Below, piece after piece: positions 7,657 through 17,059 of a stretch of 64,000 nucleotides of DNA. The notes below the pieces were generated by a model. It ran no database searches and was not told where the DNA came from. It saw only the letters and a list, made by a program, of their open reading frames with translations. This DNA is from Pseudoalteromonas sp. H105. Lineage in GTDB: Bacteria; Pseudomonadota; Gammaproteobacteria; Enterobacterales; Alteromonadaceae. The stretch covers positions 248,001 through 312,000 of the forward strand of contig NZ_LOFH01000001.1 in assembly GCF_001469215.1 (NCBI RefSeq). Direction: 5' to 3'. How positions within the stretch are numbered: the first letter of the stretch is position 1; every line of letters begins with the position of its first letter. The position numbers and the translations under genes were made by a program.

Positions 7657-10353
7657 ATGCCAATACAGGCAATGCTAAGAGTGTTTTTGTGTATTTTATC
7701 TTTGTTTTTTAGCAACTTAGTTGTGGCTATCACTCCTGAGCGTTTTGTTTACACTGAGCAAGAAAAAAAAACTAATTTATTACAACAAGGCCAAGTGCTT
7801 GAAGTAGCTAATGGATCTTTTCCTCGCAATAGCCATGAAGTCGAAGCGTGGTTGCAAGATAAACAGCCTCAAACGAGAACAACATTTTTTGGTGGTAGTT
7901 TTTGGTTTGTTATCCATTTAGAGAACAAGACCGAATTAGATGAGCTTGTGTTGTATCCCTACAATACGCTACTTTCAAAAATTGAAACGCGTATTTATGA
8001 TATGTCGAATCCACAGCACCCAGTGAAACGCTATGAAACAGGGGGGTTAGCCCCAAATGAGTTTGCATTTCATTATGGTAATAAAGTGCAGTTAACACCT
8101 GACATACCTTATGTATTAATTGCAAAATTTCAAAGTGATTATTTTTACACCCCTCCTAAACTCGTACTGAAACCATACGACGATTTTTTTGCAAAAATAA
8201 CGTCTGATAATATGATCATGTTACTGTGCTTTGGGGTGGGCATAGCACTTGGGTTATATAATCTATTAATTTATTTTGGTGCACGTGATGTTACGTATCT
8301 TTACTATGCGTTATTCACTGCGTGTTGGGTTTTCGCATGGAGTCAGTTTTTTCATATACCGGATCAAATTTTTGGTTTTTACAATGCGCACCTCCATTGG
8401 ATTGGCTTTACTCTAATCCCGCTAACGAATATTTTATTTTTTAATAGTTTACTTAAATTAAAAGAAACCTCTCCTAAGCTTTCAAGTTTGTCTATTGGCC
8501 TTGCTATTGTTGCAACAGCTGGCGTACCTTTTGCTGTTGTATGGCCTGGTTTTGGTTTTATCTGGGCAACGTTAGTGACCGGAACAACGCTGTGTTTGGG
8601 GATGGTGGTAGGGATCAGAAGTTGGATGAGCGGATTTAAACCCGCCCGTTATTTTGTTTTAGCTTACTTGGCTATGGCAATCCCTAATATGATTGGTAAT
8701 TTAACTAATTTAGGCTTAATTGAGCCTTTATCCATTGACCTATATTTGCTTGGCTTAATTGGCACCGCATTGGATGCTATGTTGTTGGCATTTGCCGTTG
8801 CTAATAAATTTAGCCTTTTGCATGAAAGTAATATTGAGTTGACCAAAAATTTAGAGCAAAAAGTACAACGTCGTACACAAGAGTTACAACAATTAGCTGA
8901 AGAATTACGTGATGCGAGCGAGGCAAAAAGCCGGTTCTTAGCCAATATGAGCCATGAAATACGCACTCCTATGACATCTATAATAGGTTATGCTGATGGC
9001 ATTATTTTAGGCGATATAAAACCGCACGAACGCAATCATGGGATTCGCGTTATTTTACAAAATAGCCGTCATGTACTTGGCCTGATCAATGACATTCTTG
9101 ATATGTCGAAGATAGAAGCAAATAGATTAGAAATAGAGCTGGTAGAAACTGATTTATTTGCAACAATAGCTGAAATAGAATCGTTGTTAGGTAAACAAAT
9201 TCGCGACAAGGGTTTGAAGTTTAAAGTTGATTATGAATTTCCTTTACCAGATTGGATTGTCAGTGATCCAACTCGTTTGAGACAGATACTCTTAAACTTA
9301 GCAACTAACGCACTTAAATTTACAACGGTCGGTCATATCCAATTACAGGTGAGTTGTTCACAAGATCAGCTAAAGATTAAAGTTAAAGATACCGGTATTG
9401 GTATGACAGACACTGAACAAAAAGACTTATTTACACCTTTTTATCAGGCAGACTCTTCTATTTCTCGCAGGTATGGAGGGACAGGTCTTGGCTTGAATAT
9501 TTCGAAAAACCTGGCTGCTAAACTTGATGGTGAGATTAGCGTTCATTCGGAAGTGGGTAGTGGCAGCGAGTTTTGTTTGTCTTTGGCTCTATATACAACT
9601 GAGCGGACTCTTTGGGTTGATTCATTCGACGATATACGCAAAAACGATGCACAAAACACCGTGTCTAACAGCTTTCAGCGTAATTTAGTCGGCGAAGTGT
9701 TAGTTGCGGAGGATCATCCTGAGAATAGGCAGCTAATTAAGCGTATTTTAGAGCGGATGGGTTTAACGGTTACTGCTGTTGAGAATGGACAAGATGCTGT
9801 TCAAGCAACATTAGATGAGCATTTTGATCTGATTTTATTGGATATTCAAATGCCAATTATGGATGGCGAACAGGCCATTCATATTATGCAAGCTACCGGT
9901 TTAACGACACCTATTGTTGCATTAACGGCAAACACGATGAAAAACGAGGTAGACCGCTATCTAAAGCAAGGTTTTGTAGATCATATTGCGAAACCAATAG
10001 ACCGAACAAAGTTTAGTCATAAAATAGCTAGTTACCTTGATATTGATATTGTTGATGACGTTAAATTACCCGAGCATGAATTTGAATTACTGAAGAAAGA
10101 TTATGTTCGCGGTCTTAAAGCACAGAGAGATACTTTACTAAATCAGTTTCGTAACGCTGATATGGCAGGGTTTGCGCAAAGTGTTCATATGATAAAAGGG
10201 ACTGCGGGTATGTTTGATTGCCAAGTGCTTTATCAACAAGCCGTTGAGTTAGATAAATTATTAAAGTCAGATTCGGTTACTTTTGATGGCCAGCGTGTTT
10301 ATGCCTTACTCTCTGCCATCGATGATATTTTAGTTGAAGAAACTTCCAGCTAA
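7657..10353 (+). CDS. Hybrid sensor histidine kinase, 7TMR-DISM type, with receiver and Hpt domains
   Basis: A membrane phosphorelay protein of 898 residues from the ATG at 7657 (AAGG eight bases upstream; a GTG at 7648 is less likely). Order: signal peptide, periplasmic DISM extracellular domain (to about 180), seven membrane helices (about 185-385), a coiled-coil linker, HisKA with phospho-acceptor His433 in ANMSHEIRTP, an ATPase domain with DTGIGM and GGTGLGLNIS, a receiver with Asp729 in LLDIQMP, and a C-terminal Hpt with His844 in VHMIKGTAG. Phosphate can thus go His-Asp-His inside one protein and must leave to a separate response regulator not encoded here. DISM domains often sense carbohydrates or other small ligands. 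It begins about 30 bp after the TonB receptor, suggesting it senses the same ligand. Confidence 0.9.
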   Translation: MPIQAMLRVFLCILSLFFSNLVVAITPERFVYTEQEKKTNLLQQGQVLEVANGSFPRNSHEVEAWLQDKQPQTRTTFFGGSFWFVIHLENKTELDELVLYPYNTLLSKIETRIYDMSNPQHPVKRYETGGLAPNEFAFHYGNKVQLTPDIPYVLIAKFQSDYFYTPPKLVLKPYDDFFAKITSDNMIMLLCFGVGIALGLYNLLIYFGARDVTYLYYALFTACWVFAWSQFFHIPDQIFGFYNAHLHWIGFTLIPLTNILFFNSLLKLKETSPKLSSLSIGLAIVATAGVPFAVVWPGFGFIWATLVTGTTLCLGMVVGIRSWMSGFKPARYFVLAYLAMAIPNMIGNLTNLGLIEPLSIDLYLLGLIGTALDAMLLAFAVANKFSLLHESNIELTKNLEQKVQRRTQELQQLAEELRDASEAKSRFLANMSHEIRTPMTSIIGYADGIILGDIKPHERNHGIRVILQNSRHVLGLINDILDMSKIEANRLEIELVETDLFATIAEIESLLGKQIRDKGLKFKVDYEFPLPDWIVSDPTRLRQILLNLATNALKFTTVGHIQLQVSCSQDQLKIKVKDTGIGMTDTEQKDLFTPFYQADSSISRRYGGTGLGLNISKNLAAKLDGEISVHSEVGSGSEFCLSLALYTTERTLWVDSFDDIRKNDAQNTVSNSFQRNLVGEVLVAEDHPENRQLIKRILERMGLTVTAVENGQDAVQATLDEHFDLILLDIQMPIMDGEQAIHIMQATGLTTPIVALTANTMKNEVDRYLKQGFVDHIAKPIDRTKFSHKIASYLDIDIVDDVKLPEHEFELLKKDYVRGLKAQRDTLLNQFRNADMAGFAQSVHMIKGTAGMFDCQVLYQQAVELDKLLKSDSVTFDGQRVYALLSAIDDILVEETSS

Positions 10354-10443
10354 CTATTTAGTCGTTGAATAATCGCTATAAGTCTTTATTTAAAGACAAT
10401 TTACAGCTCGCATGATTAAATATATTTTCTTGCAGGGGGGCGT

Positions 10444-11703
10444 ATGCAGTATCAACATATATCAGTGCCTGAAGATGGCAAGCAAATTATTATCAATGAG
10501 CAGGGACAGTGGCTCATTCCTGACAACCCAATTATTACTTTTATTGATGGTGATGGAGTAGGTCAGGATATTACCCCAGTTATGCGTGATGTTGTTAACA
10601 CTGCCGTCGCGCATTGTTACAAAAACAATCGCAAAATCCATTGGCTTGAAGCCTATAATGGGGAAAAAGCAGCAAAGCTATACGATGGCGATTGGTTTCC
10701 TCAAGAAACAATTCATGCGGTTAGGCAGTTCAAATTAGCGATTAAAGGACCACTAACAACTCCCTTAGGTGGAGGGTTTAGGTCGCTCAACGTCGCACTA
10801 CGCCAAGAAATGGATTTATTCGTTAATATGCGACCTATTAAAGGGTATAACGCATTACCTTCACCATTAAAACAACCAGAAAAGACAAATATCGTTGTTA
10901 TTCGAGATAGCTCTGAAGATGTCTATTCTGGGATTGAATGGCAAGCGGGAAGTGTTGAAGCTGAAAAAGTATTGGACTTTTTATGCCAGGAAATGGGGGT
11001 AACGCGCTTAAGGTTTGATCAACAATGCGGTATAGGCATAAAAAATATATCCAAAGAAGGATCAGAGCGGCTTATGCGTTATGCAATTGAGTATGCGCTA
11101 GAGCAACAAAGTGAATCACTCACTGTTGTACACAAAGGGAATGTTTTAAAGTTTACAGATGGCGCGTTTAAGCGTTGGGGATATGAGTTAGCAAAACATG
11201 AATTTGGTGCTGTTGCACACGAGAATGGCCGATGGTTAATCATTGAGAGAGACAATACCGTTCCGCTCGTAATAAAAGAAGTGATTGCTGATAACATGTT
11301 ACAGCAAGCCTTAATGCACCCAGAGCAATTTGATGTGGTTGTAACAACCAATCAAAATGGAGACTATCTAGCTGATATGTTAACTGCCCAAGTGGGAGGA
11401 ATTGGCATCATGCCAGCAGCAAATTTAAATAACCAAGTTGCTTTCTTTGAACCGACGCATGGCCCATTTGAGCGAATTGCTGGCACTGATAAAGCAAATC
11501 CTACAAGCAGTATTTTGAGTGCAGTTATGATGTTGCGGTTTATGAATTGGCATGAGGCAGCACAATCGATTGAAAATGCTCTTTCAGCAACGTTTGAAGC
11601 AAATGAAATGACGTTTGATTTAGAGAAATACAGTCATAGCGCGATAATCCTCAGCTGCAGTGCGTTTGCAAAGAAGATTATCGAGCGTATTGAACAATCA
11701 TAG
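10444..11703 (+). CDS. icd: NADP-dependent isocitrate dehydrogenase
   Basis: A 419-residue TCA-cycle enzyme converting isocitrate to 2-oxoglutarate with NADP+. It follows E. coli Icd (416 residues) throughout: NPIITFIDGDGVG at the start, KGPLTTPLGGGFRSLNVALRQ with regulatory Ser114 (E. coli Ser113, the target of AceK), the substrate segment SSEDVYSGIEW, HKGNVLKFTDGAF, and NQNGDYLADMLTAQVGGIG. The second Asn of the usual NSED is Ser here. A strong GGGGGG ribosome site lies five bases before the ATG. The presence of the phosphorylatable Ser and a nearby aceK indicate control by reversible phosphorylation when acetate or fatty acids are used. Confidence 0.93.
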   Translation: MQYQHISVPEDGKQIIINEQGQWLIPDNPIITFIDGDGVGQDITPVMRDVVNTAVAHCYKNNRKIHWLEAYNGEKAAKLYDGDWFPQETIHAVRQFKLAIKGPLTTPLGGGFRSLNVALRQEMDLFVNMRPIKGYNALPSPLKQPEKTNIVVIRDSSEDVYSGIEWQAGSVEAEKVLDFLCQEMGVTRLRFDQQCGIGIKNISKEGSERLMRYAIEYALEQQSESLTVVHKGNVLKFTDGAFKRWGYELAKHEFGAVAHENGRWLIIERDNTVPLVIKEVIADNMLQQALMHPEQFDVVVTTNQNGDYLADMLTAQVGGIGIMPAANLNNQVAFFEPTHGPFERIAGTDKANPTSSILSAVMMLRFMNWHEAAQSIENALSATFEANEMTFDLEKYSHSAIILSCSAFAKKIIERIEQS

Positions 11704-11704
11704 T

Positions 11705-12157
11705 TTAAGCCGCATTTTCATTATTAAACGCAATGCGATACATACATGGGCGATTTGTTAGTTGAGCAGCACGTTGATATATCGCTTGTGCATCATCTTC
11801 ATTGCTCGGTGTCCCACTTAATGTATCCATTAATGCTACAACGATAATTGCAGGTACTTGGCAACAATATTCATCTAATACTGCCGTTGTTGTTTGTGCG
11901 TCCACGTGGCAATGAGGGTGTGCATGCTCAACTTGGTATGCATGCAATAAGGTTTGTACATCCAGCGTATTATCATCTTCATGTTTATTTTTACGACATT
12001 GACAACCAAATTCATCCACTAATGTTGCTAATGCTTGGTATACATCTTCACTTGTTAGTGTTGTTTGTTTGCAAAGTTGCTGATCAATAAAGGCATGTAA
12101 ATTACCATCAATGAATAAACCGTCTTGTTGAGTAAAGCTTGCTGTCGTTTGCATCAT
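11705..12157 (-). CDS. Cys/His-rich acidic protein of unknown function
   Basis: About 150 residues, convergent with icd (one base between the stops). I recognise no family. It is acidic and rich in likely metal ligands: CQCRKNKHEDD near residues 53-63, VEHAHPHCHVD near 77-87, and EYCCQ near 97. It has no signal peptide or membrane helix. The ATG at 12157 is favoured because AAAGAGAC lies about eight bases upstream; an in-frame ATG at 12163 is too close. It may bind zinc or another metal, but this is inference. It lies between icd and the LysR gene on the same strand as the latter, with 134 bp between, so the two could be co-transcribed. Confidence 0.6.
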   Translation of the reverse strand: MMQTTASFTQQDGLFIDGNLHAFIDQQLCKQTTLTSEDVYQALATLVDEFGCQCRKNKHEDDNTLDVQTLLHAYQVEHAHPHCHVDAQTTTAVLDEYCCQVPAIIVVALMDTLSGTPSNEDDAQAIYQRAAQLTNRPCMYRIAFNNENAA

Positions 12158-12297
12158 AATCATGTCTCTTTGTTATGGGAGTGAATCATTTTGTATGACT
12201 TTACTCTAGCCTTAAGAACACTATTAATGAAATTGTTGTTTTCAATAACTGATATTGATTTTATCAATAACCTGTCAAATATGTGTTTGTTACGTTC

Positions 12298-13263
12298 TTA
12301 TCTGTCCGCAATAGTACTTGCAAAATCGATTAACTCACGGCGAAGCCATTGGTGAGGGCTTGCATGGTGCAGTATAGGGCTCCAAAGCATCTTGATTTCA
12401 ATTGGCACAACTTGAAAAGGTACAGGGCTGATGACTAAACCTGTGTGTTTTGCCAGCAGCATAGCTTGCCTACGCGGAAGGGTTGCGATGAGTTTTTCTG
12501 ATTGGCATAGTAAACTTGCAACCATGTAGTGACGGGTAAAAACGCGAATATGACGTGTTTGCTCTAATTGCCAGAGTGCCTCATCTACCCAGCCAAGCTT
12601 TTGACTGCCAGATTTATTTGTTACAGCCGCTTCAGCTCCCCAACCAGCACGGTTAACCCAAATATGTTCAGCAGCTAGATAATGTGCTAAATCAGGGGAG
12701 TTTAAGTATTCATTACTCGGATGCGTGAGGCAGCAGTAGTTATCCCGCCATACAGTGGCTTGATGAAAAGAGCGGGGCATACCATTAAAGCGATTGATGG
12801 CTAAATCTATTGTCCCTTTTTCCATATCTTGCAAGTTGACGTCACTGGGGCTAAGCACATCAAAATTGAGGCCAGGGTGTTTTTCCAATTGAGATGTAAT
12901 AAAAGGGGCTATTAGGGTGGATTCTAAATAATCATTCGCCATTATTCTAAATGTAAGTTCGGCACGGGTGGGATTAAATAGTTCGCTGGGTTGTGTAATT
13001 GCCTCCGCCATTTTTAATAAGGCTTCAATTTCGGGCTTAAGGCTCAGCGCTTTCGCTGTTGGGGTCATATTACCTGCGGCACGAACCAGAAGTGGATCTT
13101 CAAATAAGTCACGAAGCCGTTTTAGTGCATTACTCATTGCAGGCTGAGTCAGTGCAAGTTTATTAGCCGCTTTTGAAACACTTTGCTCATCAATAAGCAC
13201 ATTCAGGTAAACTAATAAGTTGAGATCAACATTTCTAATATTCATTTCATCAATCTTATTCAT
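12298..13263 (-). CDS. LysR-family transcriptional regulator
   Basis: A 321-residue DNA-binding regulator. The N-terminal winged helix-turn-helix is clear (SVSKAANKLALTQPAMSNALKRLRDLFEDPLLVR, split here as the recognition part TQPAMSNALKRLR), followed by the two-lobed effector-binding domain of the NodD/LeuO/PA0477 subgroup. It is transcribed away from aceK with about 86 bp between the starts, the classical arrangement for a LysR protein controlling its divergent neighbour, so regulation of aceK is a reasonable inference. The effector is unknown. The first ATG has no strong ribosome site; a later Met at 13245 is possible. Confidence 0.88.
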   Translation of the reverse strand: MNKIDEMNIRNVDLNLLVYLNVLIDEQSVSKAANKLALTQPAMSNALKRLRDLFEDPLLVRAAGNMTPTAKALSLKPEIEALLKMAEAITQPSELFNPTRAELTFRIMANDYLESTLIAPFITSQLEKHPGLNFDVLSPSDVNLQDMEKGTIDLAINRFNGMPRSFHQATVWRDNYCCLTHPSNEYLNSPDLAHYLAAEHIWVNRAGWGAEAAVTNKSGSQKLGWVDEALWQLEQTRHIRVFTRHYMVASLLCQSEKLIATLPRRQAMLLAKHTGLVISPVPFQVVPIEIKMLWSPILHHASPHQWLRRELIDFASTIADR

Positions 13264-13349
13264 TCGCTTTATTAATTATCTAAATTTAAGCCAGCTTGCT
13301 ATGGTATGTAAACCGCCAAAGTAAAATAATCGTTATAAGCGATAAAAAT

Positions 13350-15173
13350 ATGCCGATCCTTGAGCCTGAATATACTCTTAATAAGCCAGATAACAGCAAC
13401 CTCGAAGAGGTTATTGCAACCAAGCTTGCACGCGCTGTATTTGCCGGTTTTGAGGCGATGTTTGCTGAATTTTTAAATATTACATTAGGCGCCCAAAGTC
13501 GATTTGAACAAAGGCAGTGGCTTGACGTGCAAGCCGCTATGCGTGCTCGATTACAAATATATGAGCGCCAAGTCACAAATGTAAGTTGTGCAGTGAAGTT
13601 AATTGCCTACAAAGAATATACTGATGCGAGAATTTGGCAGCAGGCAAAAAATATATACGCAGCGATGGTGAATGACCACGAAAATCAACCAATAGCACAT
13701 ACCTTTTTTAACTCTACTTTTGGTGCTTTGTGGCATGACAGAAAAATACGTACCGTTCATTTATTTGTTTTAAAAGCGAAGTACCGCACAGCTCCCAGGC
13801 CGTTTGAAAGCCTTGTTAAACGGATTTCTTTGAAAACCGGGTTTGCCGATGCAGTAACGAAGCTCATATTAGCGCAAGCATTTAGGACGTCGTTTCATCA
13901 TTTTTCACAAGATGTGTCTATTCTACAAAACACGTTAATGTTAGGTGCAAAACAACAATGCCCTCAAGTTTATGAGTTAATTAATTTGAACGATGGGTAT
14001 ATAGAATATGCTAACTCTTTATTTTTTAGAAATAAAGCGTGTTATCTGATCGGCCGCTGTATTGCTAAGAATGGTGATAATATGCCCTTTGCTATCGCTA
14101 TATTAAATACAGAAGAAGGCCTAAAGTTAGATGCCGTCATGATGGGCCCGGATCAGCTCAGTTTGCTCTTTGGTTTTGCCCGCACCTATTTTATGGTTGA
14201 TACAGATCAGCCAGCACGGTATGTCGATTATCTGAGTGTGTTGATGCCCCACAAGCAACGCTTTGAGTTGTTCAATGCGATTGGTTTTATTAAGCATGCT
14301 AAAACAGAGTTTTATCGCTACAAAGTCGACACAACTAAAAATAGCCCTCTGTCAGATAAGTATATTACAGCGCCAGGTACCCCAGGCATGGTGATGTTGG
14401 TGTTTACGACCCCATGTTCTGAATATGTATATAAAGTCATTAAAGATAAATTTAACGCACCTAAAACAGCCACCAAAGCACAAGTAATGGATAAATATGA
14501 TTTTGTTAAACAAGCTGACAGAGTCGGGAGGCTGGTTGATACGCATGAGTTTAGGTATTTAGCGTTCGATCTAAATCGGTTTAGTGATGAATTACTTGGT
14601 TATATGAAAGCGGTTATTGGTAGCAATTTGATTATTTCAAACAAAGCAGTGATATTGAAGCATGTGTATGTTGAGAGAAAAATGACACCATTAAACCTAT
14701 ATTTAAACCAATGTGATACCCAAAAACTTAAGAACGTGATGGTTGATTATGGCAAAGCGATTAAAGATTTAGCGGGTGCAAACATATTTCCGGGTGACAT
14801 GCTGATGAAAAACTTTGGGGTTACTCGCTGGGGGCGAGTGGTTTTTTATGATTATGATGAAATTTGCCCATTAACTGAGTGTAATTTTAGAGACATGCCA
14901 AACAGTGACAATCCATTGGATGAGCTTAGTACACAAAGCTACTTTGACATTGCACAAAATGATGTTTTTCCAAGCCAATTTACTGTTTTTTTCAGCGCAA
15001 ATACGGCTGCGTTTGAGATTTTTTCACGCCATCACTGTGATTTGTTTACAGCGGCTTTTTGGCAACATTGCCAAGCAAAAATACATGCAGGTGAGCTGTA
15101 CGATGTGTATCCCTATAAACAAAGTTGGCGATTTGAGCAAATGCACCTTAGCCAGATGTCTGATAGTCAATGA
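13350..15173 (+). CDS. aceK: Isocitrate dehydrogenase kinase/phosphatase
   Basis: A 607-residue bifunctional enzyme that phosphorylates Icd on its active-site serine to divert isocitrate to the glyoxylate shunt, and reverses this. The C-terminal signature is unmistakable: NFGVTRWGRVVFYDYDEIC followed by NFRDMP. Upstream are FSDELLGYMKA and GDMLMKNFGV as in E. coli AceK (578 residues). The ATG at 13350 (protein MPILEPEYTLN) is chosen; an in-frame TTG at 13296 would add 18 residues with no ribosome site. Unlike the enteric aceBAK operon there are no malate synthase or isocitrate lyase genes beside it; instead its substrate gene icd is 1.6 kb away. Confidence 0.95.
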   Translation: MPILEPEYTLNKPDNSNLEEVIATKLARAVFAGFEAMFAEFLNITLGAQSRFEQRQWLDVQAAMRARLQIYERQVTNVSCAVKLIAYKEYTDARIWQQAKNIYAAMVNDHENQPIAHTFFNSTFGALWHDRKIRTVHLFVLKAKYRTAPRPFESLVKRISLKTGFADAVTKLILAQAFRTSFHHFSQDVSILQNTLMLGAKQQCPQVYELINLNDGYIEYANSLFFRNKACYLIGRCIAKNGDNMPFAIAILNTEEGLKLDAVMMGPDQLSLLFGFARTYFMVDTDQPARYVDYLSVLMPHKQRFELFNAIGFIKHAKTEFYRYKVDTTKNSPLSDKYITAPGTPGMVMLVFTTPCSEYVYKVIKDKFNAPKTATKAQVMDKYDFVKQADRVGRLVDTHEFRYLAFDLNRFSDELLGYMKAVIGSNLIISNKAVILKHVYVERKMTPLNLYLNQCDTQKLKNVMVDYGKAIKDLAGANIFPGDMLMKNFGVTRWGRVVFYDYDEICPLTECNFRDMPNSDNPLDELSTQSYFDIAQNDVFPSQFTVFFSANTAAFEIFSRHHCDLFTAAFWQHCQAKIHAGELYDVYPYKQSWRFEQMHLSQMSDSQ

Positions 15174-15224
15174 AAAATAAAAAGGTACACTGGGCTTTTT
15201 TCTTTAATGAGCACAGTGTTGAAT

Positions 15225-15614
15225 ATGAAATGTTTAGTGGTAAGTTTGTTGGCGTTCTCTTCTTTTTCAATGGCTAACCCATTACTGGGTAGTTGGGAGT
15301 TTGTTGAAGGAAAATATGCCGTTGATGGAGGCTTTGTAACTGCTAAAGCGCCAGAACTCACGTCGGTCAAGTTAATAACAGGCACTCATTTTAATTACAT
15401 AACGCAAAAAAATGGTGAGTTCCATTACGCTGGTGGTGGGAAATACGTGTTAACAAACCAACAGTTTGTTGAAACTTTTTCGTATGGCAATATACCTTCA
15501 TTACTAGGGAAGACAATGGCTTTCGATTATAAAATAGACGGTAATTTATGGCATCATTCATTGACTGAAAATGGTAAATTAATCGAAGCCGAGGTATGGC
15601 GAAAAATTAAGTAA
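15225..15614 (+). CDS. Exported lipocalin-like small protein
   Basis: A 129-residue exported protein. From the ATG at 15225 it has a short signal peptide (MKCLVVSLLAFSSFSMA) before NPLLGSWEFVEGKY. The remainder is beta-rich with the G-x-W start typical of lipocalin-like barrels (LLGSWEF) and ends EAEVWRKIK. An ATG at 15207 would place six extra residues before the signal and is less attractive. It follows aceK by about 50 bp and precedes a quinone oxidoreductase by 13 bp, so the latter pair are probably co-transcribed. Ligand and role are unknown. Confidence 0.65.
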   Translation: MKCLVVSLLAFSSFSMANPLLGSWEFVEGKYAVDGGFVTAKAPELTSVKLITGTHFNYITQKNGEFHYAGGGKYVLTNQQFVETFSYGNIPSLLGKTMAFDYKIDGNLWHHSLTENGKLIEAEVWRKIK

Positions 15615-15627
15615 ATAGGAGCCCTGT

Positions 15628-16590
15628 GTGCAGTTCATTTCTTATGACAAACAGTTATTAACGCTGAGTGAGATTGAAAAACCACAATTAAAGCCGCATG
15701 AAGTTTTGGTAAAGGTAATAGCCATTGGTGTAAACCGTGCAGATTGCATGCAACGTCAAGGTAAATACCCAGCCCCAGAGGGAGACAGCCCTATTTTAGG
15801 GCTTGAATGTGCAGGAAATGTAGTTCAAGTGGGCAGGGATGTAGACGCATACTGGCTCTCTAAATCTGTGTTTACACTATGTGCAGGTGGTGCTTACAGT
15901 GAATATGTTGCAGTCGATGCAGCACAACTTATGCGCTTACCACATGGAGTCTCTATGGCCGAAGGGGCTGCCATAAGCGAAGTATTTTTGACTGCATACG
16001 GTGCGCTTTTCAAATTAGGTGGATTACAAAAAGAGCAAACAGCCTTAATTCATGCTGGCGCAAGTGGTGTCGGTGGTGCTGCGATTCAAATGGCCAAACG
16101 TGAAGGCGCAACCGTAGTAACTACCGTAAGCAGTGACGATAAGTGCAAGCATGCTCGTAGACTCGGCGCAGACCATACAATCAATTATAAAACGACCGAT
16201 TTTGTTGAGTACATGAAGGCGAATAGATTATCAGCAAATGTCATCGTTGACCCTGTCTCTGGGCGCTATTTAAATAAAAATGCTGTCATTGCCGCAATGG
16301 ATTGCCAAATCATCATGCTGGCATTTTTAGATGGACGTTATGCTGAGGTCGATTTTGCTAGGCTGCTTCAAAAGCGAATTACTTTTCATGCCTCTACACT
16401 TCGAAATCGCAGTCGAACATTTAAACGCCAATTACGCGATGAATTTGTTACTCGCTTTTACGATGATATTGAAAATAAAAAATTCGACTTCAATATCTAT
16501 AAAACGCTTCCTTGGCAGCAAGCGAATGAAGCACATAGCATATTGGAGCGAAATGAGAATGCGGGTAAAGTGGTATTAACCCTCGAATAA
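15628..16590 (+). CDS. NAD(P)H quinone oxidoreductase, zinc-less MDR family
   Basis: A 320-residue medium-chain reductase of the zeta-crystallin/PIG3 kind, expected to reduce quinones or enals with NADPH. The N-terminal GroES-like domain includes VNRADCMQRQGKYP and GLECAGNVVQVG. The Rossmann motif is HAGASGVGGAAIQMAK. The structural zinc cysteines of alcohol dehydrogenases are absent. Start is a GTG at 15628, six bases after a good AGGAG, which is better than any downstream ATG. Confidence 0.85.
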   Translation: MQFISYDKQLLTLSEIEKPQLKPHEVLVKVIAIGVNRADCMQRQGKYPAPEGDSPILGLECAGNVVQVGRDVDAYWLSKSVFTLCAGGAYSEYVAVDAAQLMRLPHGVSMAEGAAISEVFLTAYGALFKLGGLQKEQTALIHAGASGVGGAAIQMAKREGATVVTTVSSDDKCKHARRLGADHTINYKTTDFVEYMKANRLSANVIVDPVSGRYLNKNAVIAAMDCQIIMLAFLDGRYAEVDFARLLQKRITFHASTLRNRSRTFKRQLRDEFVTRFYDDIENKKFDFNIYKTLPWQQANEAHSILERNENAGKVVLTLE

Positions 16591-16680
16591 GTCACTTATT
16601 AATTTACACGGTTAGGCAGGTTTAAAAGTGATTTTTTGCCCATATAACTAGACTAACAAAACAATTTTTAAGGCAAAAAC

Positions 16681-16935
16681 ATGAACCCAATAATAGCAAC
16701 GCTAAAAGAGCATAATGTGAGCGATGAAAAAGTACATGAGCTTTTCCAAGCGTTTACGCAAAATCCAATGATGGCAATGGCCCTTGTGCAGCAATTAGGA
16801 ATTCCACCAGAAAAGTTGCAAACATTGATGGCTTTAGTAATGACTCAACCACAGTTAATTAAAGAGGCGGCTGAGTCTTTGGGTATTACAGATGGCGAGC
16901 TTGAAAAAGCGAAGGAACAGTATAAAAATCAGTAG
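16681..16935 (+). CDS. DUF2999 family protein
   Basis: An 84-residue helical protein (MNPIIATLKEHNVSDEKVHE...). It matches the DUF2999 family found in Vibrio, Shewanella and Pseudoalteromonas, with an NPMMAMALVQQLGIPPEKLQ core. No signal peptide or membrane segment. Function unknown. It stands alone, with a strong hairpin downstream at 16952-16986. Confidence 0.8.
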   Translation: MNPIIATLKEHNVSDEKVHELFQAFTQNPMMAMALVQQLGIPPEKLQTLMALVMTQPQLIKEAAESLGITDGELEKAKEQYKNQ

Positions 16936-16951
16936 TCATTTATTGTTAGTC

Positions 16952-16986
16952 GATTAGCTTTAATTATGCATTTATTAAAGCTAATC
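16952..16986. terminator. Perfect 13-bp hairpin between convergent genes
   Basis: GATTAGCTTTAAT and ATTAAAGCTAATC form a perfect inverted repeat around a 9-base loop. It sits between the convergent DUF2999 and DUF3667 genes. No T-run follows on either strand, so it may act as an RNA-end stabiliser rather than an intrinsic terminator. Confidence 0.5.
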
Positions 16987-17059
16987 AACCTGTGTTTACG
17001 TAGTGTATTAGTGCGTCTGTTTATACAAAATTGTTTAATAACTTTCTATTAAATGAAAC

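Noticed and set aside
13296..13349. TTG-initiated 18-residue extension of AceK
   Set aside because: No ribosome site, no resemblance to the AceK N-terminus, and it would use up most of the promoter region.
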